A stretch of DNA of 40,392 nucleotides from an uncultured Pseudomonadota bacterium (GCA_903959175.1 CAJBVW010000116.1:1-40392), one strand, 5' to 3'; numbered from the stretch's first letter, positions 8,197 to 16,314 are shown. The notes: a model not told the origin generated them from the sequence alone. Translations and numbers: made by a program.

Positions 8197-9963
8197 ATGT
8201 CCACCCCTCTCCCGAGCGGCCCCGACACCCTCGCCGAAGGGCGCTTCCGCCTGCTCGAGGTGATCGGCGAAGGGGGCATGGCGACCGTCTACCGCGCGCT
8301 CGACCTGCGCCTCCAGCGGCCGCGCGCGATCAAGATCCTCTCCCCCGAGCTCTCGACCCGCCCGTCCCTCCGCCGCCGCTTCCTCGCCGAAGCGCAGACG
8401 ATGGCGACGCTCGAGGAGAGCCGCGTCGTCCGCGTGTTCGACACCGGCGAAGAGGGCGACCGCGTCTACATCGTCATGGAGCTGGTCGAGGGTGGCTCGC
8501 TGCTCGACCGCGTGCGGGACTTCGGGCCCCTGCCCCCGCGCATGGCGGCCGAGGCGACCATCCAGATCTGCGAGAGCCTCCAGGTCGCGCACGACGCGGG
8601 GATCATCCACCGCGACATCAAGCCCCACAACATCCTCCTCACGCGCACCGGCGAGATCCGGGTGACCGACTTCGGCATCGCGCAGGTCCAGACGGAGGAC
8701 GGCGACGGCATGACCCGCACGGGCGCCGTCATGGGCACCTGGGGCTTCATGGCCCCCGAGCAGAAGACGAACGCCAAGCAGGTGGACGTGCGGGCGGACG
8801 TGTACTCGATCGGCGCCACGTTGTGGTCGCTCCTGCGCGCGGAGACGCCGCCCGAGCTGTTCATGGCGGACGCCGAGGCCGGCATGCTCGACGAGATCCC
8901 CGAGGCCCTCGGCGAGGTCATCCGGCGCGCCACGCGCTACCGGCGCGACGAGCGCTACCTCTCCGCGCGCGACATGGCCGCGTCGATCCGCGCGCTCCTG
9001 CCGATGCTGCCAGAGGATCCCGAGCTCACCGTCCCGCTCGTCGGGCACACGCTCGACCGCCCCGGCAAGCCGCTCGACACGATGCACCAGTTCACCGCGG
9101 ACAGCGGCACCACGGGCGTAAAGGAAGCCCCGCCCGCGCGCACGATGGTGCCCGACGCGGAGGAGCCCGCCGGCCCCACGCATCCGCCCGAGGCTCCCGA
9201 GGCCCCCGCGCCTTCGCCGGCATCCCTCGCCCCGGCATCCCTCGCCCCGGCCCCGCGGCCCCGCCCGCCCGCGCCCGCGCCCCGTCGCGCCGGCGCGTTC
9301 GTCCTCGTCGGAGGTGGCGCCGCCGCCCTCGGGACCGTCGCGACGCTCGGTGTCCTCGCCGTCGTGTTCTTCCTCCGGATCGACGCGCCGGTCGCGCCAC
9401 CGAACACAGTGCCCCCCGCCGTCGTCGCGCCCACTGCCCCGGTCGTCGCGCCCGTCGCCGCCGTGCCCCCGGAGGCCGTCCTCCCTGCGGCGGCGCCCCC
9501 CACGCCCACGCCCACCACGCCGGCGGCCACTGCCACGATGAAGCCCGTCGCTAGCGCCCCGGTCGGCGCCACCGCGCCCGTCGGCGCCACCGCGCCCGTC
9601 GGCGCTTCCGTGGCGGTCGTCGACGCCGTCGTCGTCGCGCCGGTCGCAGCGCCCGCCGAGGCCCCCGCCAAGGCCGCCCTCCGGGTGCAGGCCCCCTCCT
9701 CCGGGCGCGTCGGCGAGTCCCTCGCGTTCACGGCCACCCTCCCCGACCCGGGGTGGACGGTCAAGGTCTACTACCGTCCCGCGTCGGGCGGGGCCTTCGA
9801 TAACAAGGCGATGAACGCCGTGAATGGCACCTACACCGCCTCGGTCAAGGTCACCGACGCGATGGTGGGCGGCGTCTCCTGGTTCGTCTCGGCGACCAAG
9901 GGCGCGACCACGTTGAAGGAGGGCTCCCAGACCTCCGCCCGGTCCATCACGATCGCGCCGTAG
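8197..9963 (+). CDS. Transmembrane Hanks-type Ser/Thr protein kinase
   Basis: The product is 588 residues. The kinase domain covers about residues 17-270 and keeps all key elements: glycine loop GEGGMATVY, ATP-binding Lys46 in RAIKIL, the catalytic loop HRDIKPHN around residue 140, DFG at about 157 and a MAPEQ segment. It should be active. A Pro/Ala-rich linker follows, then one transmembrane helix at about residues 364-393, a second Ala/Pro/Val-rich linker with 18 bp repeats, and a C-terminal beta-rich domain of about 100 residues outside the cytoplasm. The start is ATG 8197, with aggaag placed 7 nt before it; GTG 8179 lacks such a site. It lies 21 bp after the PssE-like gene, so it may be co-transcribed and could sense or regulate exopolysaccharide production. 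Its substrate is unknown. Confidence 0.94.
   Translation: MSTPLPSGPDTLAEGRFRLLEVIGEGGMATVYRALDLRLQRPRAIKILSPELSTRPSLRRRFLAEAQTMATLEESRVVRVFDTGEEGDRVYIVMELVEGGSLLDRVRDFGPLPPRMAAEATIQICESLQVAHDAGIIHRDIKPHNILLTRTGEIRVTDFGIAQVQTEDGDGMTRTGAVMGTWGFMAPEQKTNAKQVDVRADVYSIGATLWSLLRAETPPELFMADAEAGMLDEIPEALGEVIRRATRYRRDERYLSARDMAASIRALLPMLPEDPELTVPLVGHTLDRPGKPLDTMHQFTADSGTTGVKEAPPARTMVPDAEEPAGPTHPPEAPEAPAPSPASLAPASLAPAPRPRPPAPAPRRAGAFVLVGGGAAALGTVATLGVLAVVFFLRIDAPVAPPNTVPPAVVAPTAPVVAPVAAVPPEAVLPAAAPPTPTPTTPAATATMKPVASAPVGATAPVGATAPVGASVAVVDAVVVAPVAAPAEAPAKAALRVQAPSSGRVGESLAFTATLPDPGWTVKVYYRPASGGAFDNKAMNAVNGTYTASVKVTDAMVGGVSWFVSATKGATTLKEGSQTSARSITIAP
9556..9609 (+). repeat. Three 18 bp tandem repeats in the kinase linker
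   Basis: Three consecutive 18 bp units, near-identical to gcgcccgtcggcgccacc, encode A-P-V-G-A-T/S three times in the second linker of the Ser/Thr kinase. A shorter duplicated unit (encoding SLAPA) lies at about 9219-9250 in the first linker. Such repeats can change copy number by slippage and so alter linker length. Confidence 0.8.
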
Positions 9964-10029
9964 GGCTCGCCCCTCCTCGGTCCGGCCCCCCGCGAGCGTC
10001 GCCACCTCGGCCGCGTACGCCCTCCGGCA

Positions 10030-11277
10030 TCACGGCCGGACTTGGGCCCAGAGACGGACGGTGTCGTTCGGGATGGTGCGATCCGCGTCTTCGAGGCGCA
10101 GCTCGTAGCCCGCGCCGACGCGCAGGCGGTCGCGCCCGCGGTCGTCCACGAGGCCGTGCCACACGACGCCCGCGAGGAGGTTCGTGTAGCCGCCGACCGA
10201 GGAGTCGTCGTAGAGGCTCACCTTGACGGCGGGCTCGAAGGCGCCGAGGCCGTAGCCGATCTGCCCGGTGAGGCCGCGGCGCGTCGTCTTCGCCCACACG
10301 CCCGGCACGCCGACGTCGGAGTTGGTGGGCGTCACGTCCGCGAGGGCGGCGTCCACGAGGAGGGTGAGCCCGGCGACGCGCACGATCGCGTCGGCGCCGA
10401 GGGCCTGGGTGGCGGTCGACACGTCGTCCGTCATGAAGGCGCCCGCGCCCACACCGAACGCGAACTTCCGGGAGCCGCCCCAGGTCTGGTAGACGTTGGC
10501 GTCGCCGAAGGCGTATTCGAGGCGGCCGAGGAGGGTCTTCCCGAGGTTGTCGTCCCCGTAGAGGCCGCCGCCGCTGTTGTACACGCCGAGGGAGAGCTTC
10601 GCGCCCCACCGCTCCGCCGAGAGCGTGGCGCCGAGCTCGCGCCCGGGGCTGATGTGCTCGGCGAGCATGCCGCGCTCGGTGAAGGTCTGCTCGCCGGACG
10701 CGATCATGCGGTCGCGCGAGAAAGGCAGCTCGTCCTTCCCGACCTGGACCCCGAGGCCCTTCCAGCGATAGCCGAGGTGCGCGTCGACGATCTCGATCGA
10801 CCCGTCCTGCTCGTCGAACCCGTCGTACGGGGCGGTCAACCCGACCACGAACCCCCAGTCGAGCCCCTTCTCCTCGCCCTCGAGGCCGAGGCGGAAGCGC
10901 TTGACCTTGAAGCCGACGTCGTCCTCGGGATCGCCGTAGCCGGTGGCGTCGGCGACGTCGTCCTGGTCCATGTCGTAGGCGGTGCCCCAGAGCTGGAGCA
11001 TGCCGACGGGGCGGATGTGCGCCCAGATGCCGCGCGGCCCGTCGCCGTGGCCGCCCTCGCCGCCGTCCCCGTGGGGGCCGTCCCCGTGGGGGCCCGGAGG
11101 CCCGCGCCGCCCTTCCCCGCCACCGCCGCCGCGCCCCTTGCCGCCCTTCTTGCGGCCGAAGTCGGCCGGGGGCGGCTCCTCAGCCACCGCGGGGCCCTCG
11201 GAGGCGTCGGCCCCAGTGCCCGCGAGGGCGACGGAAGGAGCGAGCGTCAGGGCAGCGAGGGCGAGCAGCATGGACAT
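10030..11277 (-). CDS. OprP/OprO-like outer-membrane porin
   Basis: This is a 415-residue predicted outer-membrane beta-barrel. A signal peptide (MSMLLALAALTLAPSVALAG) is followed by an unusual basic glycine-rich stretch and a His/Asp/Gly repeat region (about residues 45-85). The barrel then begins at about residue 90 with GIWAHIRPVGMLQLWGTAYD. Segments such as VKRFRLGLEGEEKGLDWGF, LGYRWKGLGVQVGKDELPFSR and SAERWGAKLSLGVYNSGGG resemble the phosphate-selective porin O/P family. The chain ends with the alternating pattern DTVRLWAQVRP, though not the classic terminal aromatic residue. The start is ATG 11277 (a second ATG lies two codons on). A longer open frame to 13917 is antisense to the PHP gene and is not used. 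Anion selectivity is inferred from the family only. Confidence 0.78.
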   Translation of the reverse strand: MSMLLALAALTLAPSVALAGTGADASEGPAVAEEPPPADFGRKKGGKGRGGGGGEGRRGPPGPHGDGPHGDGGEGGHGDGPRGIWAHIRPVGMLQLWGTAYDMDQDDVADATGYGDPEDDVGFKVKRFRLGLEGEEKGLDWGFVVGLTAPYDGFDEQDGSIEIVDAHLGYRWKGLGVQVGKDELPFSRDRMIASGEQTFTERGMLAEHISPGRELGATLSAERWGAKLSLGVYNSGGGLYGDDNLGKTLLGRLEYAFGDANVYQTWGGSRKFAFGVGAGAFMTDDVSTATQALGADAIVRVAGLTLLVDAALADVTPTNSDVGVPGVWAKTTRRGLTGQIGYGLGAFEPAVKVSLYDDSSVGGYTNLLAGVVWHGLVDDRGRDRLRVGAGYELRLEDADRTIPNDTVRLWAQVRP

Positions 11278-11307
11278 CCCGGTGGAGACCGGTATCCTAC
11301 ACCGGCC
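11278..11307. promoter_or_regulatory. 30 bp divergent intergenic region with inverted repeat
   Basis: The porin and PHP-lipoprotein genes start 30 bp apart on opposite strands. The gap contains CCGGTG at 11279-11284 and its inverted copy CACCGG at 11300-11305, with an ACCGGT palindrome near the centre. A TATCCT hexamer lies on the plus strand and, on the minus strand, GTGTAGGATA. There is no room for two separate sigma-70 promoters, so the promoters must overlap or extend into the genes, and the repeat could be an operator. This is inference from layout alone. Confidence 0.35.
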
Positions 11308-14277
11308 ATGCACCTCCTTCTCCTCCTGGCCTGCTCCGAACCCGGCCCCTGGACCCGCGCGACGCAGATCGCCTCGCTGGAAGACGGCATCGGAGGCCCG
11401 AAGGCGATGGCGCGCCCGGGAGACTTCCTCCTGGAGAACGACCGCGTGCGCTTCACCGTGCTGGGCGCGCGCAACTCGCTCGGCCCGAGCCCGTACGGGG
11501 GCACGATCGCCGACGCCGATCTTCAGCGGCGCGACCCCCGCTACGCCGCGGGCCACGGCAACGACCGGCTCGCGGAGACCTTCCCGACGGTCAACATGAA
11601 CCTCGCCGCCGTGAAGGCCGGCGAGCAGGTGGAGATCATCGCGGACGGGAGCGACGGCACCGCCGCCATCATCCGCACCAGCGCCGCGGCCGAGCCGTTC
11701 CTCACGATGCTCGACCCGCTCTGGGCCGTCGTCGGGCAGCCCGACTTCCGCATCACCACCGACTACGTGCTCGAGCCGGGCGCGGGCGCCCTCAAGATCC
11801 GCACCACGGCGGTGTTCGGCACCTCCGAGGCGACCGAGGGCACGGTGCTCCCCGGCAGCACCGCGGGCCTGGACGTGCTCGATCTCGCCATCAGCACCGG
11901 CGTGGCCTTCGGCGACTTCTACCTCCAGGGTGGCTCGGTCGACGTGTTCGCGCCCGGTATGGGCTTCGACGAGGACCGCGCGGTGGACACCGTGCGCAGC
12001 GCCGGCGTCAACACCTTCCAGGAGCCGTTCCAGTTCGCCTTCGTGGCGGGCGTGGCGGACGGCGTCTCCTACGGGATCGCCGCGGCGGACGGGGATCTCT
12101 ACGTCCCCCTGTTCACCTCCTCGCAGACGGCGGCCTTCGGCGCCGGCATCCGCGGGGACGGCACCGGCGGCCGCTTCCCCGACGGCACCGCGTACACCTA
12201 CGAGCGCTACCTCGCGATCGGCAACGGAGACGTGGGGAGCGTGCTCGACGCGCTGATCGAGGCCAAGGGCGTCCCCTACGGCGAGGTGCGCGGCTACGTC
12301 CTCGAGGAGGGCACCGGCATGGCGCTCTCCGGCGTGTCCGTGTTCGCCTACGAGGCCGGCGCGGAACAGCCGTACAACCAGTGGGAGACCGACGTCGGAG
12401 ACGACGAGCAGCACGACGGCTCCTTCGGCGGGCGCCTCCCCCCGGGCGACTGGGAGCTCGTGGTGCACGGGCGCGGCCGCCCGGACGGCGGGTGCGACGG
12501 CGACGAGGTCGCGGGCCGCTGCGCCGGCATCCCCGTCACCGTGACCGAGGGCGGCACCGTGAACCTGACGCTCGGCTCGCCGCGCGCGGGCCAGGTCAGC
12601 GTGACCGTCGTGGACGAGCTCGGGCGCTCCGCCCCCGCAAAGATCAGCTTCTTCGGAGAGAAGGGCCTCGATGCCGACCTTGGGGACGACTACATCGGCG
12701 GCGCCCCCTCCGAGGTCGTCTTCACCCGGGACGGCAAGGCGGACGTGATCCTCCCGCCCGGCACCTACACCGCGGTCGCCTCGCGCGGCCTCGAGTACGA
12801 GCTCGCGACCTCCGCCCCCTTCACCGTGACGGACACCGGCGTCTCCCGCCTCGATCTCCAGATCGTACACTCGGTGGACACAACGGGCTGGGTGAGCGCC
12901 GACTTCCACGTCCACGCCATCAACAGCTTCGACTCCGGCACGAGCCTCACCGACCGCGTCATCACCATGGCGGCGGAGGGCGTCGAGTTCTTCGCCTCCA
13001 CCGACCACGATGCGCTCACCGACTACGCGCCCACCGTCGAGGATCTCGGCCTCGAACCCTGGGTCAAGACCGCCGTGGGCCTGGAGACGACCACCCTCGA
13101 GGTCGGCCACTTCCTCGGCTTCCCCTTCGTCGCGGACACCCTCGCCGAGCAGGGCGGCGCCTTCGACTGGACGGGCATGTCCGCCGGGGAGATCCTCGAC
13201 ACCCTGGACGAGCTCGGCACCCGCTCCGGCTACGAGCCCATCCGCTTCGTCGCCCACCCGCGCGACGGCATCCTCGGCTACTTCGACCAGTTCGGCTACG
13301 ACCCGTACACCGGCACGATCGCGACGCCCGTGCTCTCCGTCGTCAACCCGCTGCTCCGCGCGGACGAGTACGACGCCGACTTCGAGGCCCTCGAGCTCCT
13401 CAACGGCAAGCGCTTCGAGATCGTACGCACGCCCACGCAGGACGAGCTCGACCGCTACGCTGCCGGCGGGGCCCTCTCCTCCTACGACATGGTGGCCCGC
13501 AGCGGCCAGGAGCAGGAGGACCTCCAGGCGGGCGTCTACCGCCTCGGCTACGGCCACGAGGGGCAGGTGGACGACTGGTTCTCCCTGCTGAACACCGGCA
13601 AGCGCTACACGGCGCTCGGCAACAGCGACACCCACGGCAAGTTCTCGGTCGAGGCCGGCTGCCCCCGGAACTACGTCGTCACCGACACGGACGACCCCTC
13701 CCAGATCGACGAGCAGGCCATCGCGGACGCCGTGCGCGCCGGCCACGTCGTCGCGAGCTACGGCCCGTTCGTACGCTTCTCCGCGAACGACACCGCCATC
13801 GTCGGCGACGAGCTGGTGGACACCGACGGCACGGTGGACCTCCACGTCGAGGTCCAGGCGCCCACCTGGATCCCCGTCGACCGCGTGGAGCTCTACCAGA
13901 ACGGCACGCTCATCCACGAGTGGGAGGGCCTCGACCCCGACATCGTGAAGCTCGTGCAGGACATCTCCGTGCCCGTCACGAAGGACTCCTGGTTCGTCAT
14001 CGTGGCCGTGGGCGACGGGGACCTCTCCCCCGTCTTCACGCCCGTCGAGATGGCGCCCGTGCAGCTCCAGGACGTCGTCACGGAGGCCCTCTCCGATGTG
14101 CCGGCGGTCGGCTCGCTCCTGTCGCCCGCCATCCCCATCCCGCGCTCGGGCGCCGTGATCCCCTACGCGATCACGAACCCCATCTACGTCGACGTCGACG
14201 GCGCCGGGTGGACCGCCCCCGGCCTGCCCACCTGGCTCCTGCCCCCCGAGGAACCGGAAGAGGAGCCCGGCCGGTGA
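11308..14277 (+). CDS. PHP-domain (CehA/McbA-like) lipoprotein
   Basis: The product is 989 residues. It begins MHLLLLLACSEPG, a very short signal peptide with Cys9 as the likely lipidation site. An N-terminal region of about 330 residues rich in beta structure is followed by one or two carboxypeptidase-regulatory-like beta-sandwich segments (about 330-510). A PHP metal-dependent phosphoesterase-like domain starts near residue 530. Metal ligands are visible in DFHVHAINSFDSG, then in STDHDALTDY near 564, and later in GNSDTHGKFS. PHP domains of the CehA/McbA type hydrolyse esters or phosphoesters with a trinuclear metal centre. The longer open frame to 10042 overlaps the porin gene and has no plausible start. 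Divergent pairing with a phosphate-type porin suggests scavenging of organic phosphate at the envelope; the real substrate is unknown. Confidence 0.85.
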   Translation: MHLLLLLACSEPGPWTRATQIASLEDGIGGPKAMARPGDFLLENDRVRFTVLGARNSLGPSPYGGTIADADLQRRDPRYAAGHGNDRLAETFPTVNMNLAAVKAGEQVEIIADGSDGTAAIIRTSAAAEPFLTMLDPLWAVVGQPDFRITTDYVLEPGAGALKIRTTAVFGTSEATEGTVLPGSTAGLDVLDLAISTGVAFGDFYLQGGSVDVFAPGMGFDEDRAVDTVRSAGVNTFQEPFQFAFVAGVADGVSYGIAAADGDLYVPLFTSSQTAAFGAGIRGDGTGGRFPDGTAYTYERYLAIGNGDVGSVLDALIEAKGVPYGEVRGYVLEEGTGMALSGVSVFAYEAGAEQPYNQWETDVGDDEQHDGSFGGRLPPGDWELVVHGRGRPDGGCDGDEVAGRCAGIPVTVTEGGTVNLTLGSPRAGQVSVTVVDELGRSAPAKISFFGEKGLDADLGDDYIGGAPSEVVFTRDGKADVILPPGTYTAVASRGLEYELATSAPFTVTDTGVSRLDLQIVHSVDTTGWVSADFHVHAINSFDSGTSLTDRVITMAAEGVEFFASTDHDALTDYAPTVEDLGLEPWVKTAVGLETTTLEVGHFLGFPFVADTLAEQGGAFDWTGMSAGEILDTLDELGTRSGYEPIRFVAHPRDGILGYFDQFGYDPYTGTIATPVLSVVNPLLRADEYDADFEALELLNGKRFEIVRTPTQDELDRYAAGGALSSYDMVARSGQEQEDLQAGVYRLGYGHEGQVDDWFSLLNTGKRYTALGNSDTHGKFSVEAGCPRNYVVTDTDDPSQIDEQAIADAVRAGHVVASYGPFVRFSANDTAIVGDELVDTDGTVDLHVEVQAPTWIPVDRVELYQNGTLIHEWEGLDPDIVKLVQDISVPVTKDSWFVIVAVGDGDLSPVFTPVEMAPVQLQDVVTEALSDVPAVGSLLSPAIPIPRSGAVIPYAITNPIYVDVDGAGWTAPGLPTWLLPPEEPEEEPGR

Positions 14278-15050
14278 GCCTCCTGTTCGAACAAGAGCTC
14301 GCCGCCATCGACTTTGAGACGACCGGCCTGTTCCCCGAGAAGGGGGACCGCGCCATCGAGGTCGCCGTCGTGCGCGGCCGCTACGGCGAGACGCCGACGA
14401 CCTGGTCGACCCTCCTCGACCCCGGCCGCCCCGTGGACGCGAGCGAGATCCACGGCATCACCGACGAGATGTTGCGTGGCCAGCCACGCTTCATCGAGCG
14501 CGCTCCCGCGCTGTCCCGCATGCTCTCCGGCTCCGTGCCCGTCGCGCATAACGCCAGGTTCGACGAGTCCTTCCTTCTTCTCGAGTACGAGCTCGCCGGG
14601 CTATGGGCGCCCGAGGCCCCGATCCTCGACACCCTCGGGCTCTCCCGCCGGGTGCTCGCGCTCTCCAGCCACCGCCTCGCCTCGATCTGCGAGCACTTCG
14701 ACATCGCGCGCGGCGTCTCGCACCGCGCGCTCGACGACGCGCACGCCACCTGGCAGATGGCGTGGCGGCTCCTCGATCTGGCCGATCCGACGCACCAGCT
14801 CACCGTGGAGGACGCTCACCGCATGTGCCGGCGCCCCAACACCGAGGAGATCCGCGTGCTGACGCTGGCGCTCCAGGAGTCCGCGCGACAGGCTGTCCCG
14901 GTCTTGATCGACTACCGCCGCTCCGACGCCCAGCCCTCCCGCCGCTCGATCACCGTCCAGCGCATCCTCGGCTCCCGCGTGGAGGCCTTCTGCCACCTCC
15001 GCGGCGAGGACCGCGTGTTCCGGATCGATCGGATCAGCTTGGTCGGATAG
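14274..15050 (+). CDS. DEDDh 3'-5' exonuclease fused to a WYL-like domain
   Basis: This is a 258-residue cytoplasmic protein. Residues 5-165 form a DnaQ-like exonuclease with all motifs: ExoI IDFETTG (Asp12, Glu14), ExoII AHNARFDESF near 91-100, and ExoIII HRALDDAHAT near 149-158, which classes it as DEDDh. The C-terminal part (about 200-258, VPVLIDYRR to VFRIDRISLVG) resembles a WYL domain, a ligand- or nucleic-acid-binding module known from regulators and defence systems. The start is GTG 14274, overlapping the stop of the PHP gene as GTGA. This is odd, because the upstream product is exported and this one is not. A general repair role or a role in nucleic-acid surveillance are both possible. 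Confidence 0.85.
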   Translation: MSLLFEQELAAIDFETTGLFPEKGDRAIEVAVVRGRYGETPTTWSTLLDPGRPVDASEIHGITDEMLRGQPRFIERAPALSRMLSGSVPVAHNARFDESFLLLEYELAGLWAPEAPILDTLGLSRRVLALSSHRLASICEHFDIARGVSHRALDDAHATWQMAWRLLDLADPTHQLTVEDAHRMCRRPNTEEIRVLTLALQESARQAVPVLIDYRRSDAQPSRRSITVQRILGSRVEAFCHLRGEDRVFRIDRISLVG

Positions 15051-15059
15051 CCCCCGCGG

Positions 15060-15557
15060 ATGCGACTCGCTCCCCTCCTCCTGCTCCTCGCCTGCGCCCC
15101 CAAGACCGTCGGCGGCCCCGGCGCGCGCCCCGCTGGGACCTCCGCTGCCTACGGCCCCGCGCCGATGGCGATCCAACACACCGACGCGCAGACCCCGATC
15201 GACGGCATCACGCCGGTCACGACGCCGAGCGGCCTGAAGTACTGGGTGCTCCGGCCCGGAGACGGCGCGATCCCGACGCGGGGCCAGACCGTTGCCGTGC
15301 ACTACACCGGCTGGCTGGCCGACGGGAAGAAGTTCGACTCGAGTCTCGACCGCGGGCAGCCGCTCCAGTTCACCGTCGGCGCCGGGCAGGTCATCAAGGG
15401 CTGGGACGAGGGCGTGTCCACGATGCAGGTCGGCGAGAAGCGGCGCCTGCAGATCCCGTCGAGCCTCGGCTACGGGCCGGCGGGCGCGGGCGGGATGATC
15501 CCCGGCGGCGCCACGCTCGTGTTCGAGGTCGAGCTGCTGCGGATCGTTGACGGCTGA
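15060..15557 (+). CDS. FKBP-type peptidyl-prolyl isomerase lipoprotein
   Basis: The product is 165 residues. A short signal peptide ends in the lipobox LLAC (Cys12). An in-frame stop lies nine bases upstream of the ATG, so the short signal is forced. After a 45-residue linker comes a complete FKBP domain (about 60-165) with [18 protein letters not shown], the active-site run [25 protein letters not shown] and a C-terminal VFEVELLRI. It should catalyse cis-trans isomerisation of prolyl bonds in periplasmic or outer-membrane proteins. It lies 9 bp after the exonuclease gene and is probably co-transcribed with it. Confidence 0.93.
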   Translation: MRLAPLLLLLACAPKTVGGPGARPAGTSAAYGPAPMAIQHTDAQTPIDGITPVTTPSGLKYWVLRPGDGAIPTRGQTVAVHYTGWLADGKKFDSSLDRGQPLQFTVGAGQVIKGWDEGVSTMQVGEKRRLQIPSSLGYGPAGAGGMIPGGATLVFEVELLRIVDG

Positions 15558-15623
15558 GGGAGCGCCAGCGCTGCGACGACGCGCTCGACGAGTGGTCCCT
15601 CCTCGCCGGTCCCGAGGGTGCCC

Positions 15624-16244
15624 CTACTCCTCGCCGGAGTCCTCGCCGGAGTCCTCGCCGTAGTCCTCTTCGTCGTCGTCCTCGGGCTCCGGCACGATCG
15701 CCGCCGCCGCGCGGAGCTGCTGGAGGAGCCGCGTCTGGGCGCGGGCCGCCGCCGGGCCCGTCCCCCGCGCTTCACGCGCGCTCGATCGGATCCCCTGGCG
15801 ATCGGCCCCCGGATACGCTTCGATGAACGCCTGGAGGACCGTGTCGTCCCCCGCGACGATGCGCGTGCGCCAATGCGCGGTCTCGCGGTCGCGCGCGGCG
15901 GCGGGGGTGTTCCCTTCGAGCGCGGCCTGGACCTTCACGAGGTCGCAGCCGCTGAGGAAGAGCTTGGCCCGCATGAGCAACCGCCGCCGGTGCGGCATGC
16001 GCGCCGCCGCCGCGAGCATGTCCATCTGCTCGTGCGTGTCCTCGTCGAGCGGGAGCATGCGGCGCTGGTGCTGGGTCATGCGTGCGATCCGGTTCGCGAG
16101 CGCCTTCAGATCGACCATCGCGGCGCGGTGCTCGTTCCGATCGAAGGGCTTGACGGCCTCCTCGGAGGGCTCGTCGACGCCGGGGAGCACCGAGGGATCG
16201 TCCGGGAGGGTAGGTTCCGCCTGGATGTTTTTGAGGGTCGACAC
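15624..16244 (-). CDS. DarP/YjgA-like (DUF615) ribosome biogenesis factor with acidic tail
   Basis: The product is 206 residues. The central region (about 30-180) matches the DUF615 family. It has FDRNEHRAAMVDLKALANRI, then RMLPLDEDTHEQMDML, the basic helix HRRRLLMRAKLFL, the RETAHWRTRIVAGDD segment and AFIEAYPGADRQGIR. The family protein binds pre-50S ribosomal particles and helps assembly. The last 25 residues are almost all Asp/Glu/Gly/Ser, an extension encoded partly by tandem 12 bp repeats and not usual for the family. The start is ATG 16244. It is convergent with the FKBP gene. Assignment is by pattern only, so it is likely but not certain. Confidence 0.78.
   Translation of the reverse strand: MSTLKNIQAEPTLPDDPSVLPGVDEPSEEAVKPFDRNEHRAAMVDLKALANRIARMTQHQRRMLPLDEDTHEQMDMLAAAARMPHRRRLLMRAKLFLSGCDLVKVQAALEGNTPAAARDRETAHWRTRIVAGDDTVLQAFIEAYPGADRQGIRSSAREARGTGPAAARAQTRLLQQLRAAAAIVPEPEDDDEEDYGEDSGEDSGEE
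15628..15663 (-). repeat. 12 bp tandem repeats at the 3' end of the DarP-like gene
   Basis: Three consecutive 12 bp units (plus strand tcctcgccggag twice, then tcctcgccgtag) encode a repeated Gly-Glu-Asp-Ser/Tyr pattern in the acidic tail. The repeat keeps the reading frame. Confidence 0.8.
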
Positions 16245-16305
16245 GCGCGCACGTCCGATCCGCGGGGTGGGAGGCCCGATGGCTTCCCCCGCGGCGCGGC
16301 GACGA

Positions 16306-16314
16306 CTAACCCGG
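16306..16314 (-). promoter_or_regulatory. Variant of the CCGGTTAGA promoter-like motif
   Basis: On the minus strand this reads CCGGGTTAG followed by TCG. It lies 61 nt before the ATG of the DarP-like gene, further than the exact copies elsewhere. The 149 bp gap 16245-16393 holds nothing else that I recognise. Confidence 0.25.

Noticed and set aside
10030-13917. A 1295-codon minus-strand frame spanning the porin and antisense to the PHP gene
   Set aside because: Only the last 415 codons look like a protein; the rest is Arg/Val/Gly/Asp-rich antisense sequence caused by GC-rich third positions.
15558-15623. Terminator between the FKBP and DarP-like genes
   Set aside because: Only a 5 bp stem with a 2-base loop (agcgc/gcgct) was found, too weak to call.
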